A stretch of DNA of 53,680 nt from Boseongicola sp. (GCA_028824715.1 JAPPCV010000171.1:1-53680); one strand, 5' to 3'; positions 33,422-42,235 are shown, counted from the first letter of the stretch. The notes: generated by a model not told the origin, from the letters alone. Program-made: numbers and translations.

Positions 33422-33540
33422 GGCATCCTGGCCCTGAAGGCGGAAGGGCTGTCCGTCTCTGGCCGTGGAGGCTTGCGTCAGACGGGCACATCGCCCGTGG
33501 CAGCCTGAAGCGTGAAGCCCCGTCCTCCAGGGCGGGGAGC
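33422..33540 (+). mobile_element. TnpB-type C-terminal tail with IS200/IS605 end hairpin
   Basis: The plus strand reads GILALKAEGLSVSGRGGLRQ followed by TGTSPVAA and a TGA at 33506. This resembles the variable C-terminal tail of alphaproteobacterial TnpB proteins as I recall them. Nine bases later comes CCCCGTCCTCCAGGGCGGGG (33518-33537), the stem typical of the right end and guide-RNA region of such elements. The catalytic domain is not recognisable. It sits between two genes of the catabolic cluster and directly precedes the 3' end of the IolG-like gene. A dead remnant. Confidence 0.5.
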
Positions 33541-33542
33541 GG

Positions 33543-34574
33543 TCACGCGAACGCGCCCTCATGAACCTTGCAGGAAACGAGCGAGCCCGCATCCCGGGAC
33601 TCGCTGGCTCGTTGCGCAATGAATGAAGCCATGTAGCCGTCAACTAGATTCGGCCTGACCGCATCGCCATTGCTGACGGCATCGAGAAATGCGGTATCCT
33701 GAATGAAATAGGCCTCGGGATAGCGGGCAAACCAGTCGGGCGAGATCGGACCGCGATGCAGGCCGCCAGCGTCTTCGTGGAACACCAATGGCTCGGCGGG
33801 ATTGGGAACTGACAGACGACCGCCGGCGCCAAAGGCCTCGACGCGCTGGTCATAGCCGTAACTCGTACGCCAACTGTTCTGGATGACAACCTGCTGGCCG
33901 CGCGTGCCACGCATTACCGTCGTCGCAGTGTCGATATGACCCACACTTGCATAGCGTGGATCGATCAGGGCGCCGCCCAGGCACAAGAGCTCGCAAATCT
34001 CGTCATCGAGCAACCAGCGTGTCAAGTCAAAGTCGTGGATGGCTGTCTCGAACAGCAACCCCGCCGACATTTCGAGCGACTCCACGGATGGAGCGGAAAA
34101 GTCCCGGCTGACGATTCGCAATTGTTCAATTTCGCCGATGTCGTTTGCCAAGATGCGTCGTTTCAGAGCCGCCATGCGCGGGTCAAAGCGGCGGTTGAAG
34201 CCCACTTGTATTCGATCCGCGAAGGGTGTGAGTGCCGGCATGGCCGCGTCGATGGACGCCATGTCGCTTCCCAAGGGCTTCTCGCAGAGCACATAGGCTC
34301 CGTTTGGAACGATCTGAACCAACTGTTCCACATGTGCTGCCGCCGGCGTGACAACAAAATATGCGTCGAACGTGTTCGAGGACAACGCCTCGGCCAGCGG
34401 CAGCCATTCGGCCCCGAGTTCGCCGGCCAGTTTCTGGGCGCGCAAGGGGTCTGCATCGCAAAGGCTGAGGCCAGACAGGTTGGAATGCCTGAGGATGTAC
34501 TCGCCGTGAAGCCTTCCCATGCCGCCGCACCCCACAAGGCATACATTGAGCCCGCGTTTCTCAACCGCGGTCAT
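33543..34574 (-). CDS. Gfo/Idh/MocA-family oxidoreductase (IolG-like)
   Basis: This 343-residue protein has an N-terminal Rossmann domain (VCLVGCGGMGRLHGEYILR), the EKP motif in VLCEKPLGSD, VGFNRRFDPRMAALKRRI and the catalytic AIHDFDLTRWLL segment. IGEIEQLRIVSRDFSAPSVE and the DFD motif are close to inositol 2-dehydrogenases. The ATG at 34574 overlaps the iolE stop by 14 bases. Next to IolE it probably oxidises an inositol or related cyclitol to the inosose, or acts on a glycosylated derivative. Confidence 0.88.
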   Translation of the reverse strand: MTAVEKRGLNVCLVGCGGMGRLHGEYILRHSNLSGLSLCDADPLRAQKLAGELGAEWLPLAEALSSNTFDAYFVVTPAAAHVEQLVQIVPNGAYVLCEKPLGSDMASIDAAMPALTPFADRIQVGFNRRFDPRMAALKRRILANDIGEIEQLRIVSRDFSAPSVESLEMSAGLLFETAIHDFDLTRWLLDDEICELLCLGGALIDPRYASVGHIDTATTVMRGTRGQQVVIQNSWRTSYGYDQRVEAFGAGGRLSVPNPAEPLVFHEDAGGLHRGPISPDWFARYPEAYFIQDTAFLDAVSNGDAVRPNLVDGYMASFIAQRASESRDAGSLVSCKVHEGAFA

Positions 34575-35484
34575 GATTCGGGTTCCTGTCAAACGGGATG
34601 GCGTGCCGTTCAAGCAATTCGGAAACATGCGAGAACCCGGTTTTCGCCATGGCGAGCGGTGGAGCCTTCAATGGGTCTTGCTCCGCTTCGACCACGAGCC
34701 AGCCATCGTAGCCGTGCGCGGCAATTCTCCGGATCAGCGGGCCGTAGTCGAGGTCACCGTCACCCGGTACCGTGAAGACGCCCTCATGCACTGCCTCATC
34801 AAGCGTCTGCCCGTGCGGGTCGAGAGTGTCACGGACAGATCTGCGAATGTCCTTCAGGTGAATGTGGGCTATCCGGCTCCACCATCTTTCCATTACGACC
34901 CTGTAGTCGCCGCCTGCCATTGCCACGTGACCAGTGTCGAGAAGAAGGCGAAGCGGTTCACCTGCAGCGGACATGAATCGATCAATCTCGTCCACGGTTT
35001 CAACCGGCATCATTACATGGGGATGATAGACCAGTTGCAGACCGGATTCACTTGCACGGCTTGCAAAGTCCGTCACGCGCCGAGCGTAAGCTTGCAGGTC
35101 AAGATCATCCAGGGGTGGCGTCTGCGCAAGGACAGCCGTGGAACCTCCCGCCGGTCCGGCCGCGCACTCCCCGTAGACCATTACGCGGCACCCAAGCGCC
35201 GCGAGATGCCTTATCATTGGCAACGCTTCCGGCCATTCATCCTCGACAGACCGCTCAGCAAGGAATCCGGAATACCAGGACGTGACTGGCTCAAGTCCGA
35301 AACTTGCAAGGGTTGCAATGACAGTTTCAGGCTGCTTCGGGAATTTTCGGCCCAGTTCGATGCCGGTGAACCCGGCCCGTGCCGCTTCGGCAATGCAAGT
35401 TTCGTAACTGATGTCGTCGCCGAGTTCCAATATCGCTTCGTTGGTCCAGCTCAAGGGACTGACACCAAGTTGCACTTTGTTCAT
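34561..35484 (-). CDS. iolE: Myo-inosose-2 dehydratase-like protein
   Basis: This 307-residue TIM-barrel isomerase/dehydratase carries the IolE signatures LGVSPLSWTNEAI, GIELGRKFP, VTSWYSGFL, RVMVYGECA, LVYHPHV...VETVDEIDRF, LLLDTGHVAMAGGD, HIHLKDIR, VFTVPGDGDLDY and WLVVEAEQDP. In the inositol pathway this enzyme dehydrates 2-keto-myo-inositol. It is co-transcribed with the IolG-like gene. The remaining iol genes (B, C, D) are not in the window, so either they are elsewhere or these enzymes act on a modified inositol or another keto-sugar, as many IolE/IolG paralogues do. Confidence 0.82.
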   Translation of the reverse strand: MNKVQLGVSPLSWTNEAILELGDDISYETCIAEAARAGFTGIELGRKFPKQPETVIATLASFGLEPVTSWYSGFLAERSVEDEWPEALPMIRHLAALGCRVMVYGECAAGPAGGSTAVLAQTPPLDDLDLQAYARRVTDFASRASESGLQLVYHPHVMMPVETVDEIDRFMSAAGEPLRLLLDTGHVAMAGGDYRVVMERWWSRIAHIHLKDIRRSVRDTLDPHGQTLDEAVHEGVFTVPGDGDLDYGPLIRRIAAHGYDGWLVVEAEQDPLKAPPLAMAKTGFSHVSELLERHAIPFDRNPNHDRG

Positions 35485-36274
35485 GGCGGAATCTGCCCCT
35501 GTCGTGATGTGTGGTTGTATGTGCCTGGTACCATACAGACACTATTGGTAGGTGTTCGCTGGTGCAGCCGCAAGACATCATCCACATCATCCGGGTTCGG
35601 GTTGGCGTGCCAGCCGGATCCAGGCGAAATGCCCCGAACTGGGCGACGTCTCGCCGGGGGTCGGTGCTGCTGGTGGCCAGCCTCGACAAATGACTGAACC
35701 GCAGCAGCTACGGCCCGTCCAGACACCAGGTCGCCTGGGACGGCCATGCGCGCATGTCGCCAGGCGCGCGGACGATGGAGAGGATCGTCAAGCATGGCGC
35801 GTCCGGCGCGCTGCAAGAGTCAATGCTCGGACCGGCAATGACCAACGGGCAGGCCGCGTCGTCGGACCCGGTTCAGACTGAACGCGAAGCCGTGCGCGGA
35901 GAATGCGTCCCTGGTCTTCGGCAAGCGAATATCGACCAAGCCCCAGGTCCGGCCTGCCCCTGGCCTGACGGCGCCGAGCTTGAGCGGCAGCTGGCCCCCG
36001 TCGTTGCGCTGGCCCAGCAGCTCGCCCAGCCGCAGATGCCATGAGCCCTTTCGGGACTGGCCCCAGCGGATCGCACGGTCCTCGGGAGTGTGCAGGCATC
36101 AATGCATGGTGGCACGGGCTCGCAATCACGGGGACCGACAATCGCTGTCGGTCTCGATCTGAACCGTATCAAGCTGATGGCTTTGCGAGACAGGCCATGT
36201 CGGAAACATTGTTTGACACGCGAAGCCGGGTGTTGCGCATTGGCCGCGTGAAGCGACATCCCTCGCGAAATCGA
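35485..36274. other. Unassigned stretch upstream of iolE
   Basis: About 790 bases hold no supportable gene. Minus-strand frames show a protein-like stretch (SWHLRLGELLGQRNDGGQLP, then TWGLVDIRLPKTRDAFSA, about 35880-36040) broken by shifts and unknown to me. The promoter of the iolE-iolG pair should lie near 35490-35600, where an AT-richer segment (around 35525-35560) stands out, but I find no copy of the candidate LacI dyad there. Confidence 0.4.
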
Positions 36275-36700
36275 GTCACGTCCACGCTTCCCCGGCAAGC
36301 GCGACGTCAATTGTGCACCCCGGCGCGAAAACGCGCCGTGGATCAACTTGATGCCCCGCGTCTCCCGAGACTCGTCGACTGGCATGAAGTCCCGGCCGGA
36401 CGGGACCAGCACGGAAATGTCGTGGTAGTCCGCCCAAGCAAGGCTGATCATGTCGGTTGCAATGCGACCATCGACACCGTTCCCTTCCGTCCCCCACGTG
36501 TTCGCACCTCAAGCCAGGCGCTCGGCGGCCGCGCCTTGGCAGGTGGGACGCACGGGTGGCGAGCGCCACCGCTGGCGTGGCACGATCGAAACACTCACGC
36601 CGGGATGCGTGTCCGCCACGGCCACCACGGTCGTCGCCCATCGGTGAAGCGGCTGATCAGCTTCGCGAGCCGGGTCATGCGAGCCATGGAGGATCAGCTC
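36275..36700 (-). pseudogene. NYN-domain protein remnant
   Basis: Two minus-strand frames carry consecutive parts of one NYN (PIN-like nuclease) protein: ELILHGSHDP...PLHRWATTVV and THPGVSVSIVPRQR in one frame, then GRIATDMISLAWADYHDISV, LVPSGRDFMPVDESRETRGI and KLIHGAFSRRGAQL in another. The switch near 36500-36460 marks a frameshift with loss of the zinc-ribbon-like linker. The usual acidic residue in VSSDRDF is changed (VPSGRDF). The N-terminal part is unrecognisable. The gene lies between the DUF5054 gene and iolE and is clearly dead. Confidence 0.62.
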
Positions 36701-36929
36701 TTGATGCTCACTCGCGGCTCCGACATCGATGACCACGAATGCCGCGAGCGTGAACGGTGGCCCGGGCCATTCCAGGGGCCTGCGTGCTGCAGGCGGAAGA
36801 TTCCCGACTTGTGGTTCCGGCCAGCGCCGCACGCAGGCCAGCACTGCAGATCGCCCGGAATGCCGGGCCAACGGCAGGCGCATGGGCCAAGTGAACGTTC
36901 GCGACGCGAATTTCCCGCGGTGTCAAGAA

Positions 36930-38888
36930 CTACCGGGTGCAAGACAGCGACACGTGAAAGCGGAACGCGAGATTTCCCTCGCACCACATCGGGAAATTCG
37001 TGCCCCACTTGTTGTTGTGCAGGCAAAACCTGACGCCCTGCCGCATCGCGATGTCGCCGCGATAGAATGGCAGGAATGGCGTCTCGGCAGGCCCGGCCAG
37101 CGGGCAATCCAGCGGTACGATCTGCAGATGCTGGTTGCCTGATGTCATGCAGCTTACCGATTGGACGGCATGCAGCTGTCTGTTTCCATTCTTGACTACC
37201 GCCCTGGGATCCACATCGTAGTCAAGCTTGCGAAAGCGCCAACTTCCTGGATGCACCGTCGGCGCAAAGGTCACAAACGATGCCTCCGGCATCCGGTTCG
37301 CCGGTTTGTCGAACAAACAGACCGTGACTTCCAGCGTGTCGCGATCAACGAACCGGTAGCGGAGTTCCGGCGCGCCCGGAGCGCCCAGATCATCCGCTGC
37401 GGTTCCTGGGAACTGGAATTTTCCGATTGCCTGGCTGCCTCCTTCCTTTGCCACGCCCATCCATTTCGGCTCGAAGATGCCCGAACGGGCGGTGCGCGAA
37501 AGTTCCAACCCGGGTTTCCCGTGATCCTGCACGCTCCAGTGGGCGAATTGGGTCAAGTAACTGTCTGCATAGTCTTGGTAGTCCTGTGCATCGTAGCTCT
37601 CATAGGTGAGTGCGGCCAGCTGCCCCTTGGCGCTCGCCAGGTCGCAGCCATTGGGAAAGCGCACACGGAAGAGCCCGCCCGTCGCCTTGTCGAAGTCCAG
37701 TTTGCCATCGCCGAGGGTCAGCGATCCTCGCTTTCGAACCGCGGTGGCGGATGGCTGCAGGGACAAGGGAGTGGCGGCACTTTCGGCTTCTTCCCGATCC
37801 TCGGGGGGCAAGACCGAAACCGCGTCATCGATCAATGCCTCCTGCTCGTGCCAGGAACGCTCAGTCAGGGCGAACCTGGAGTCGAATTGTCTGGCGGTCT
37901 CGAAGTCCTGTCGGTCCCAAGCCGCTTCGTCGCGAAGAAAGGTCTTTATGTCGACGCCCCAGGTGTGCTCGGCAACCATGCACAATCGGCGGCCCATTGC
38001 TTCGCGCTGCGGAGTCAATCCCTCGCGCGCCCAATTGCCGTAGAGTCGCCTCAGCGCCATGTATCTTGACATTTTGGTCGGTGCCGTCCCGACCCCATGG
38101 ATCCAGCTGTCGGCAATCTCGTCGGCAACAACCGGAAACCTCTCGCGTTGTTTCCACAGCAGGTCACCAAACTCATTGAGTGTCGAAGCCGCAATGATCG
38201 TGCCGGGATTGTCACGCGCCATCAGCCGATGGGTTTCAATGACCTGAGCGATGCTCGGCGGTCCCATGTTGTCCGCAGCATGCCCGAATCCAATCCCTTC
38301 ATCCATTTCGCCGGGAAAATGCGTTGCGCCGTATTCGCCTTGATACATGACGACAAGTTCTTCCCCTCCGGCTGCCCGCCAACGGAATACCGGCGGCACG
38401 TCCGGAGGAGTGCTGGCGGAATTGACCCCGATGTGAAGGAAGCGGATGCCGCCCGCAGCCATCAGCGGCACAATGCCCAGCGTGTGGCCAGGGACATCCG
38501 TCAGCTTGGCCCCCGTCGTCAGGCGACCGAACCGGCGATCCAGATCCCGGCTGAAACCCAGTCCGGCCCTGAACAATTCCGCGGAAAGCAACTCCGTATG
38601 TGTCGTGTATGGCAACGCATGCCAGGTGATAGTCCCATTCTCGATCGCGTCCTCAAGTTTCCGCCGGCCCTCTGACGTTGCCTGTTCAAGGTGTTCGTGG
38701 ATCAGCCAGGCGCCGGCTGTCCAAATGAACTTCGGACTGTCGGGGTTTTCGCGCCAAAAGTGCTTGGCGGTCCGGATCGCCATTGGGACGAAGTGGTCGT
38801 GATACTGTTGGCGCACGCTGACGGCGTAATCAGTGAACCCGACATCAAGATGGGTCTTGAAGACCAGGTGGATTTTTCTCCTCGCCAT
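36930..38888 (-). CDS. DUF5054-domain, GH38-like glycosidase candidate
   Basis: This protein has 652 residues from the ATG at 38888, with GGAG nine bases upstream; in-frame ATGs at 38903 and 38930 are less well placed. The N-terminus KIHLVFKTHLDVGFTDYAVS has the HxD-type metal site of the GH38/57 clan, and KLTDVPGHTLGIVPLMAAGG supplies an Asp and His where GH38 mannosidases keep the nucleophile and a metal ligand. VAEHTWGVDIKTFL is a third conserved block. The C-terminal 300 residues are beta-rich. No signal peptide is seen, so it acts on imported material. I call it DUF5054 from motif recall; activity on alpha-mannosides is an inference. It heads the catabolic cluster. Confidence 0.85.
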   Translation of the reverse strand: MARRKIHLVFKTHLDVGFTDYAVSVRQQYHDHFVPMAIRTAKHFWRENPDSPKFIWTAGAWLIHEHLEQATSEGRRKLEDAIENGTITWHALPYTTHTELLSAELFRAGLGFSRDLDRRFGRLTTGAKLTDVPGHTLGIVPLMAAGGIRFLHIGVNSASTPPDVPPVFRWRAAGGEELVVMYQGEYGATHFPGEMDEGIGFGHAADNMGPPSIAQVIETHRLMARDNPGTIIAASTLNEFGDLLWKQRERFPVVADEIADSWIHGVGTAPTKMSRYMALRRLYGNWAREGLTPQREAMGRRLCMVAEHTWGVDIKTFLRDEAAWDRQDFETARQFDSRFALTERSWHEQEALIDDAVSVLPPEDREEAESAATPLSLQPSATAVRKRGSLTLGDGKLDFDKATGGLFRVRFPNGCDLASAKGQLAALTYESYDAQDYQDYADSYLTQFAHWSVQDHGKPGLELSRTARSGIFEPKWMGVAKEGGSQAIGKFQFPGTAADDLGAPGAPELRYRFVDRDTLEVTVCLFDKPANRMPEASFVTFAPTVHPGSWRFRKLDYDVDPRAVVKNGNRQLHAVQSVSCMTSGNQHLQIVPLDCPLAGPAETPFLPFYRGDIAMRQGVRFCLHNNKWGTNFPMWCEGNLAFRFHVSLSCTR

Positions 38889-39410
38889 GGTCGGCCACTC
38901 CATTGATGCTTGCTCAGGCAACGGTTCCATGAACGATCAGTTTGGCTTCGATCCGCTCACGCAACGATGGCGCTGCCGGGCATTCCAGCCGGTCCCGAAT
39001 GAGCCGGCCAACGCCCGCACTCGCTCGTCGATATCAAGTCCGACAGTCGCAAGGCAATGGCTCGTGACTGCCAGAAAACCCTCTCGTGCGGCGATTGCGG
39101 TCCCGGATTTCGCCTGCGCCTGGGCGTCGGTTTCCTGAGCGTGCGGCCTCGGACCTGGGTTGATTGCGCCAACTGGCAGGAGGGCCGCGCCTTCGGGGCT
39201 TGCTGCCCCGCCCCTCGGTGACGTCTGCACACGGGCCGCCGTTCCCGCGCCCTGCGACGCAATGACGGCACATGCCACGCGGAGCTCGATTTCCTTGGGT
39301 CCGGAATTCTCGCAGTGCAGGCAGCGCGCCCCCTGCGCGACGTCGGACTGGTAGGCGTCAATTTCGGCCTGCGTGACAAAATCCGGGTTCCCCTCGAATT
39401 GCGTCCGATC
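38889..39410. other. Unassigned segment upstream of DUF5054 gene
   Basis: The minus strand is open here as part of a long frame containing stretches such as FVTQAEIDAYQSDVAQGARC and REGFLAVTSHCLATVGLDID, but it is continuous with the degraded recombinase start and has no recognisable domain. It is probably decayed DNA that still happens to be open. The DUF5054 promoter must lie near 38890-38960. Confidence 0.35.
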
Positions 39411-39536
39411 TCGAAGGCTTGGCCCGCGCCCATTCCGAACGCGTACTTGTCTTTCCTGGCTTCGGGGACGAGTCCGCTGCCGATGCCCGGACACCCGAAG
39501 ACATCCTGTTGTCCTGGGCTGTCTTTCGGTTTCCAT
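39411..39536 (-). pseudogene. Serine recombinase N-terminal remnant
   Basis: The ATG at 39536 starts METERQPRTTGCLRVSGHRQ, matching the start of the intact recombinase at 6720-7340 (MAAERQPRTVEFIRVSKQVQ), including the catalytic Ser. Similarity ends within about 40 codons. It is the dead counterpart of that gene, in the same divergent relation to a TnpA start. Confidence 0.62.
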
Positions 39537-39790
39537 CGGACAGAATTCGAAGAAAGCGCCGTTCTTCGACATAAGGGACATCTCTTTCGGTGGCTTGATC
39601 AACGACGTTCGTTGTACGGAACGCGCGGAGTCAACGAACGTCTTCTTCGAACTTCCCGGCAACGGAATCCCCCATGCCCCGAATGGGATTCCCCCCATGC
39701 CCCGAATTCGCATCCTGAATGCGGCCGAACAGGCCCATTGCGACAGCCCGCCGGCCTTCGGCAACGCGGAACGCACGCGGCGCTTCCCAT
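39533..39790. repeat. Recombinase/transposase start region, copy B
   Basis: This is about 85 percent identical by eye to 7337-7590 over the shared intergenic and 5' coding parts. It contains a tandem duplication of about 23 bases (two copies of CCCATGCCCCGAAT at 39671 and 39694) at the transposase start that copy A lacks. Confidence 0.7.
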
Positions 39791-39831
39791 ATATGCGGCT
39801 TCGGTTCGCCTGGAATACTGGGAGGTCTTGA
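39697..39831 (+). pseudogene. Tn3-type transposase N-terminal remnant (DUF4158 start)
   Basis: MPRIRILNAAEQAHCDSPPA and FGNAERTRRF match the first 30 residues of the TnpA part of the chimeric ORF at 7478. The frame then drifts and stops at 39831. The ATG is duplicated 23 bases upstream (39674) out of frame. Confidence 0.6.
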
Positions 39832-39904
39832 TCAAATTGCCGAAAACCCGCTTAACGGAGAGGCAGGTCAGGCGTTCGCGCCCGTCAAAAAGGAAAGGAG
39901 CCCG

Positions 39905-40372
39905 ATGGACAGTTCCACCTTCTTCGCGGCCGACTGGCTGAACACCGGGCATCCTTTGACGCTGGATCAATTCAGGGGCCGGGTCCTGGCGGTCGAGGTG
40001 TTTCAGATGCTGTGTCCCGGCTGTGTCCTCACCGGCCTGCCCCAGGCGCAGCGCCTCGCTCAAAGCTTCGAGGAGAGGGACCTGGTGGTCATCGGCCTGC
40101 ACAGCGTCTTCGAACATCACGATGGCAACAGCCGCGAAAGCCTTGCCGCCTTCCTGCACGAGTGGCGGATCCCCTTCCCCGTCGCGATTGATGCGCATGG
40201 CGACGGCCCGATGCCGCGAACGATGGAGGCTTGGCAACTGCAGGGCACGCCCAGCCTCGTACTGTTCGATCGAAAGGGCGAAATGCGTGCGCGCCACTTC
40301 GGGCAGGTATCCGATCTCGCGCTTGGGGCTCAGGTGATGCGGCTGGTATGCGAGGACGCGGATCATGCATGA
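39905..40372 (+). CDS. TlpA/redoxin-like thiol-disulfide protein
   Basis: This 155-residue thioredoxin-fold protein has the CPGC active site in VFQMLCPGCVLTGLPQ, then FEERDLVVIGLHSVFEHHD, the IPFPVAIDAHGDGPMPRTM loop and the cis-Pro region LQGTPSLVLFDRKGE. GGAAAGGAG precedes the ATG. No signal peptide is present, unlike classical TlpA, so it is probably cytoplasmic. Longer frames reaching 39719 run through transposon debris and are rejected. It stands alone; its role (peroxide or disulfide reduction) is unknown. Confidence 0.87.
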   Translation: MDSSTFFAADWLNTGHPLTLDQFRGRVLAVEVFQMLCPGCVLTGLPQAQRLAQSFEERDLVVIGLHSVFEHHDGNSRESLAAFLHEWRIPFPVAIDAHGDGPMPRTMEAWQLQGTPSLVLFDRKGEMRARHFGQVSDLALGAQVMRLVCEDADHA

Positions 40373-40869
40373 TTGCGTCCGTCCAACAAAGGAACGTGAA
40401 GCGACATTTGCGAACAGGAACCCGCACCTTCAAACATTGGCGTTGTCAAAGAGGGGCGTTCGAAAAGGAATGCGTGTCCAAAACCGGATTTTCCTGCTTC
40501 TGGACGCCTGTGACCGCCCTGTCCGCAATGGACCCTCTTCGGCCACACGGTCCTTGAGGTCATCATGCCGCGAAGGGGCCCTCTGGGTTCCCTCCCTGAA
40601 GTCAGTCACATGGTCCAGTGCCCGAATCGCGGCACGACAGTGAGATGACTCCCTGGCAAATCGGACGAATTCTCACATCCGTGTGTTGGCATGTGTGCCA
40701 TCGTCGGGACGAACCCGGCGTTCGTCGTGGCGCAACCCGACAGCGGTCGACACCTCTGCCAACGTCCGTTCATCGGCCACCGATGACGGACGGATGCCGC
40801 AAGACTGCTTGGCGCAGCTTCTGTCCAAGACCTGGCAGGTGGGTTGCCCCGCCGCCCGGGACGCACGTT
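40373..40869. other. Unassigned intergenic DNA
   Basis: There is no supportable gene. A segment at about 40636-40735 is a diverged copy of one at 43450-43540 (shared words include GAGATGAC, ATCCGTGT and CGGG). The open frames seen here are antisense to, or run into, the lipoprotein gene. Confidence 0.45.
40636..40735 (+). repeat. Diverged ~90-bp repeat, copy 1
   Basis: This aligns by eye with 43450-43540 through GAGATGACNCCC, TCANATCCGTGT, TGGC and CGGGNCGAANCC. The parent element is unidentified. Confidence 0.45.
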
Positions 40870-41838
40870 TCAGGATCCCGGACGAGGCTCATCCAGAGGA
40901 GGTTGCGGCAACAGGGTCGGGTGCAGGACGGTGAAGATCGAATCGAAGCTGCCCTCGCCGCCGTCGGCCTCGGAGAAGGCGGCGCCGGCGTGGCCTGCGG
41001 CGAGCCTTGGGGTTCCGTCCCTGGCGGGGCGATTGGAGAATCGGCCGGACCAGGACCCGTCCGACCCGACGATGGCGCGGTCCGGGTGGGTCACTGCCAC
41101 GGAGGCGCCTTCGAACCCGCCGGTCGCGCCGACCGCGACCGGCGCGAAACGGATCTCGTAGCCGGTGGGCGGGTGCCCGGCAGCCGCATCGCTGCGCCGC
41201 CAGCCGAGCAACGCATAGAGGTGTTCGCGCTCGAGCGCGATGTCGCCGACGCAGCCGATGCAGCCGGCGACGGTGCCGGCGGAGAAGTCCGCCTGCAGCG
41301 TGATTGTCGCCGTGAACTCCTCGGCCAGCGGCTCCGCGCCGGGCAGGCGGTAGCGGTAGACCCCGCCGGCGCTGCCGGCATAGGCAGCCGTGCCCGAGAC
41401 CGGGAGTGCCGGCGGGAGGCGCGCATCGAGCTCCGGCCCGTCAATGAAGGGGACGATCTCGGCGTCCGCCGGGTTGAGGCGCCGCGTCGTCCTGGCGCCG
41501 TCGAAGCGCATCCAGAACCCGGCCGACAGGTAGTCGGTCGGGTCATCGTTGTCCCAGCTCACGAGGGCGTAGGCGAGCGAGACGCCGTCCCGGTCGGTCT
41601 TGCCCATGGTCCAGCGCCGGCCCGAGTGGTTGGGCATGAATGGGAACCAGGACCACGAGTGCCATTCGTCGCGGAGGCTCGAGAAGCTCTCCGTGCGACC
41701 GTCCGCGCGCAAGACCGCAATGCGCAGCACCTCGCCGTCGAAGCTCGTCGGACGGGCGGAGGCTCGCTCTTCGCCGCTGGAGCAGGCGCCGAGCGCGAGC
41801 ACGAGGGCGAGGCAGGCGGGACGGGCAGCGATATCCAT
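40870..41838 (-). CDS. Lipoprotein with TbpB-like barrel domain
   Basis: This 322-residue protein has a lipoprotein signal peptide (MDIAARPACLALVLALGACS, lipobox LGAC) and GAGGAG ten bases before the ATG at 41838. The body is Gly/Ala/Thr-rich and beta-patterned. The C-terminal half (FTATITLQADFSAGTVAGCI near residue 180, then repeated Gly-Phe-Glu-Gly patterns and GRFSNRPARDGTP) resembles the small eight-stranded barrel of transferrin-binding-protein-B-like lipoproteins. A Cys pair (GCIGCVG) is present. It is probably anchored in the outer membrane. Not part of an evident operon; ligand unknown. Confidence 0.75.
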   Translation of the reverse strand: MDIAARPACLALVLALGACSSGEERASARPTSFDGEVLRIAVLRADGRTESFSSLRDEWHSWSWFPFMPNHSGRRWTMGKTDRDGVSLAYALVSWDNDDPTDYLSAGFWMRFDGARTTRRLNPADAEIVPFIDGPELDARLPPALPVSGTAAYAGSAGGVYRYRLPGAEPLAEEFTATITLQADFSAGTVAGCIGCVGDIALEREHLYALLGWRRSDAAAGHPPTGYEIRFAPVAVGATGGFEGASVAVTHPDRAIVGSDGSWSGRFSNRPARDGTPRLAAGHAGAAFSEADGGEGSFDSIFTVLHPTLLPQPPLDEPRPGS

Positions 41839-42235
41839 GAAATCCAGTCTCCTCAATCGAATTCGCGCGACGGGCAATCGCCCGTCGGGACCTGCGCCAT
41901 GCCGGTTCGTCCGGATCCCGGCGGCCCTTCGTTCGGCTCTTGCAAGACCTGCCAGGCATGCGCGCAAGCCGATGCATCTCTTCGAGTCTTCCAGGAAGGC
42001 AACCGCGCGGGCCATTCTACGGAAGTCGGGGCCGGTCTCAAGCCATCTCTGCGGTCTTGCCACGAACCCGATCTGCATGGCGGCCATGGGGTTGCATCCC
42101 ATCGACTCCAGACAGGTTGAGATGCGGCACCAAGCCGCGGCTTGTTCCGGTGACCGGATGCAGCATGAGATCTTCTGCGTGACCTTGGCCGTTCGACTGT
42201 CGCGCTCACTTTCACTACGCCCAACATTCTCAGGA
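41839..42235. other. Unassigned spacer upstream of lipoprotein
   Basis: The lipoprotein promoter should lie here. Both strands are open in places but show no domain; the right part borders an IS630 remnant and may be part of its eroded body. Confidence 0.35.

Noticed and set aside
36930-38888. Annotating DUF5054 as an alpha-mannosidase
   Set aside because: The HxD and DVPGH motifs place it in the same clan as GH38, but overall sequence is not classical GH38 and activity is unproven.
40618-42120. A 500-codon plus-strand open frame
   Set aside because: It is antisense to the lipoprotein gene, which has a lipobox and ribosome site; the plus frame has none and shows antisense-type composition.
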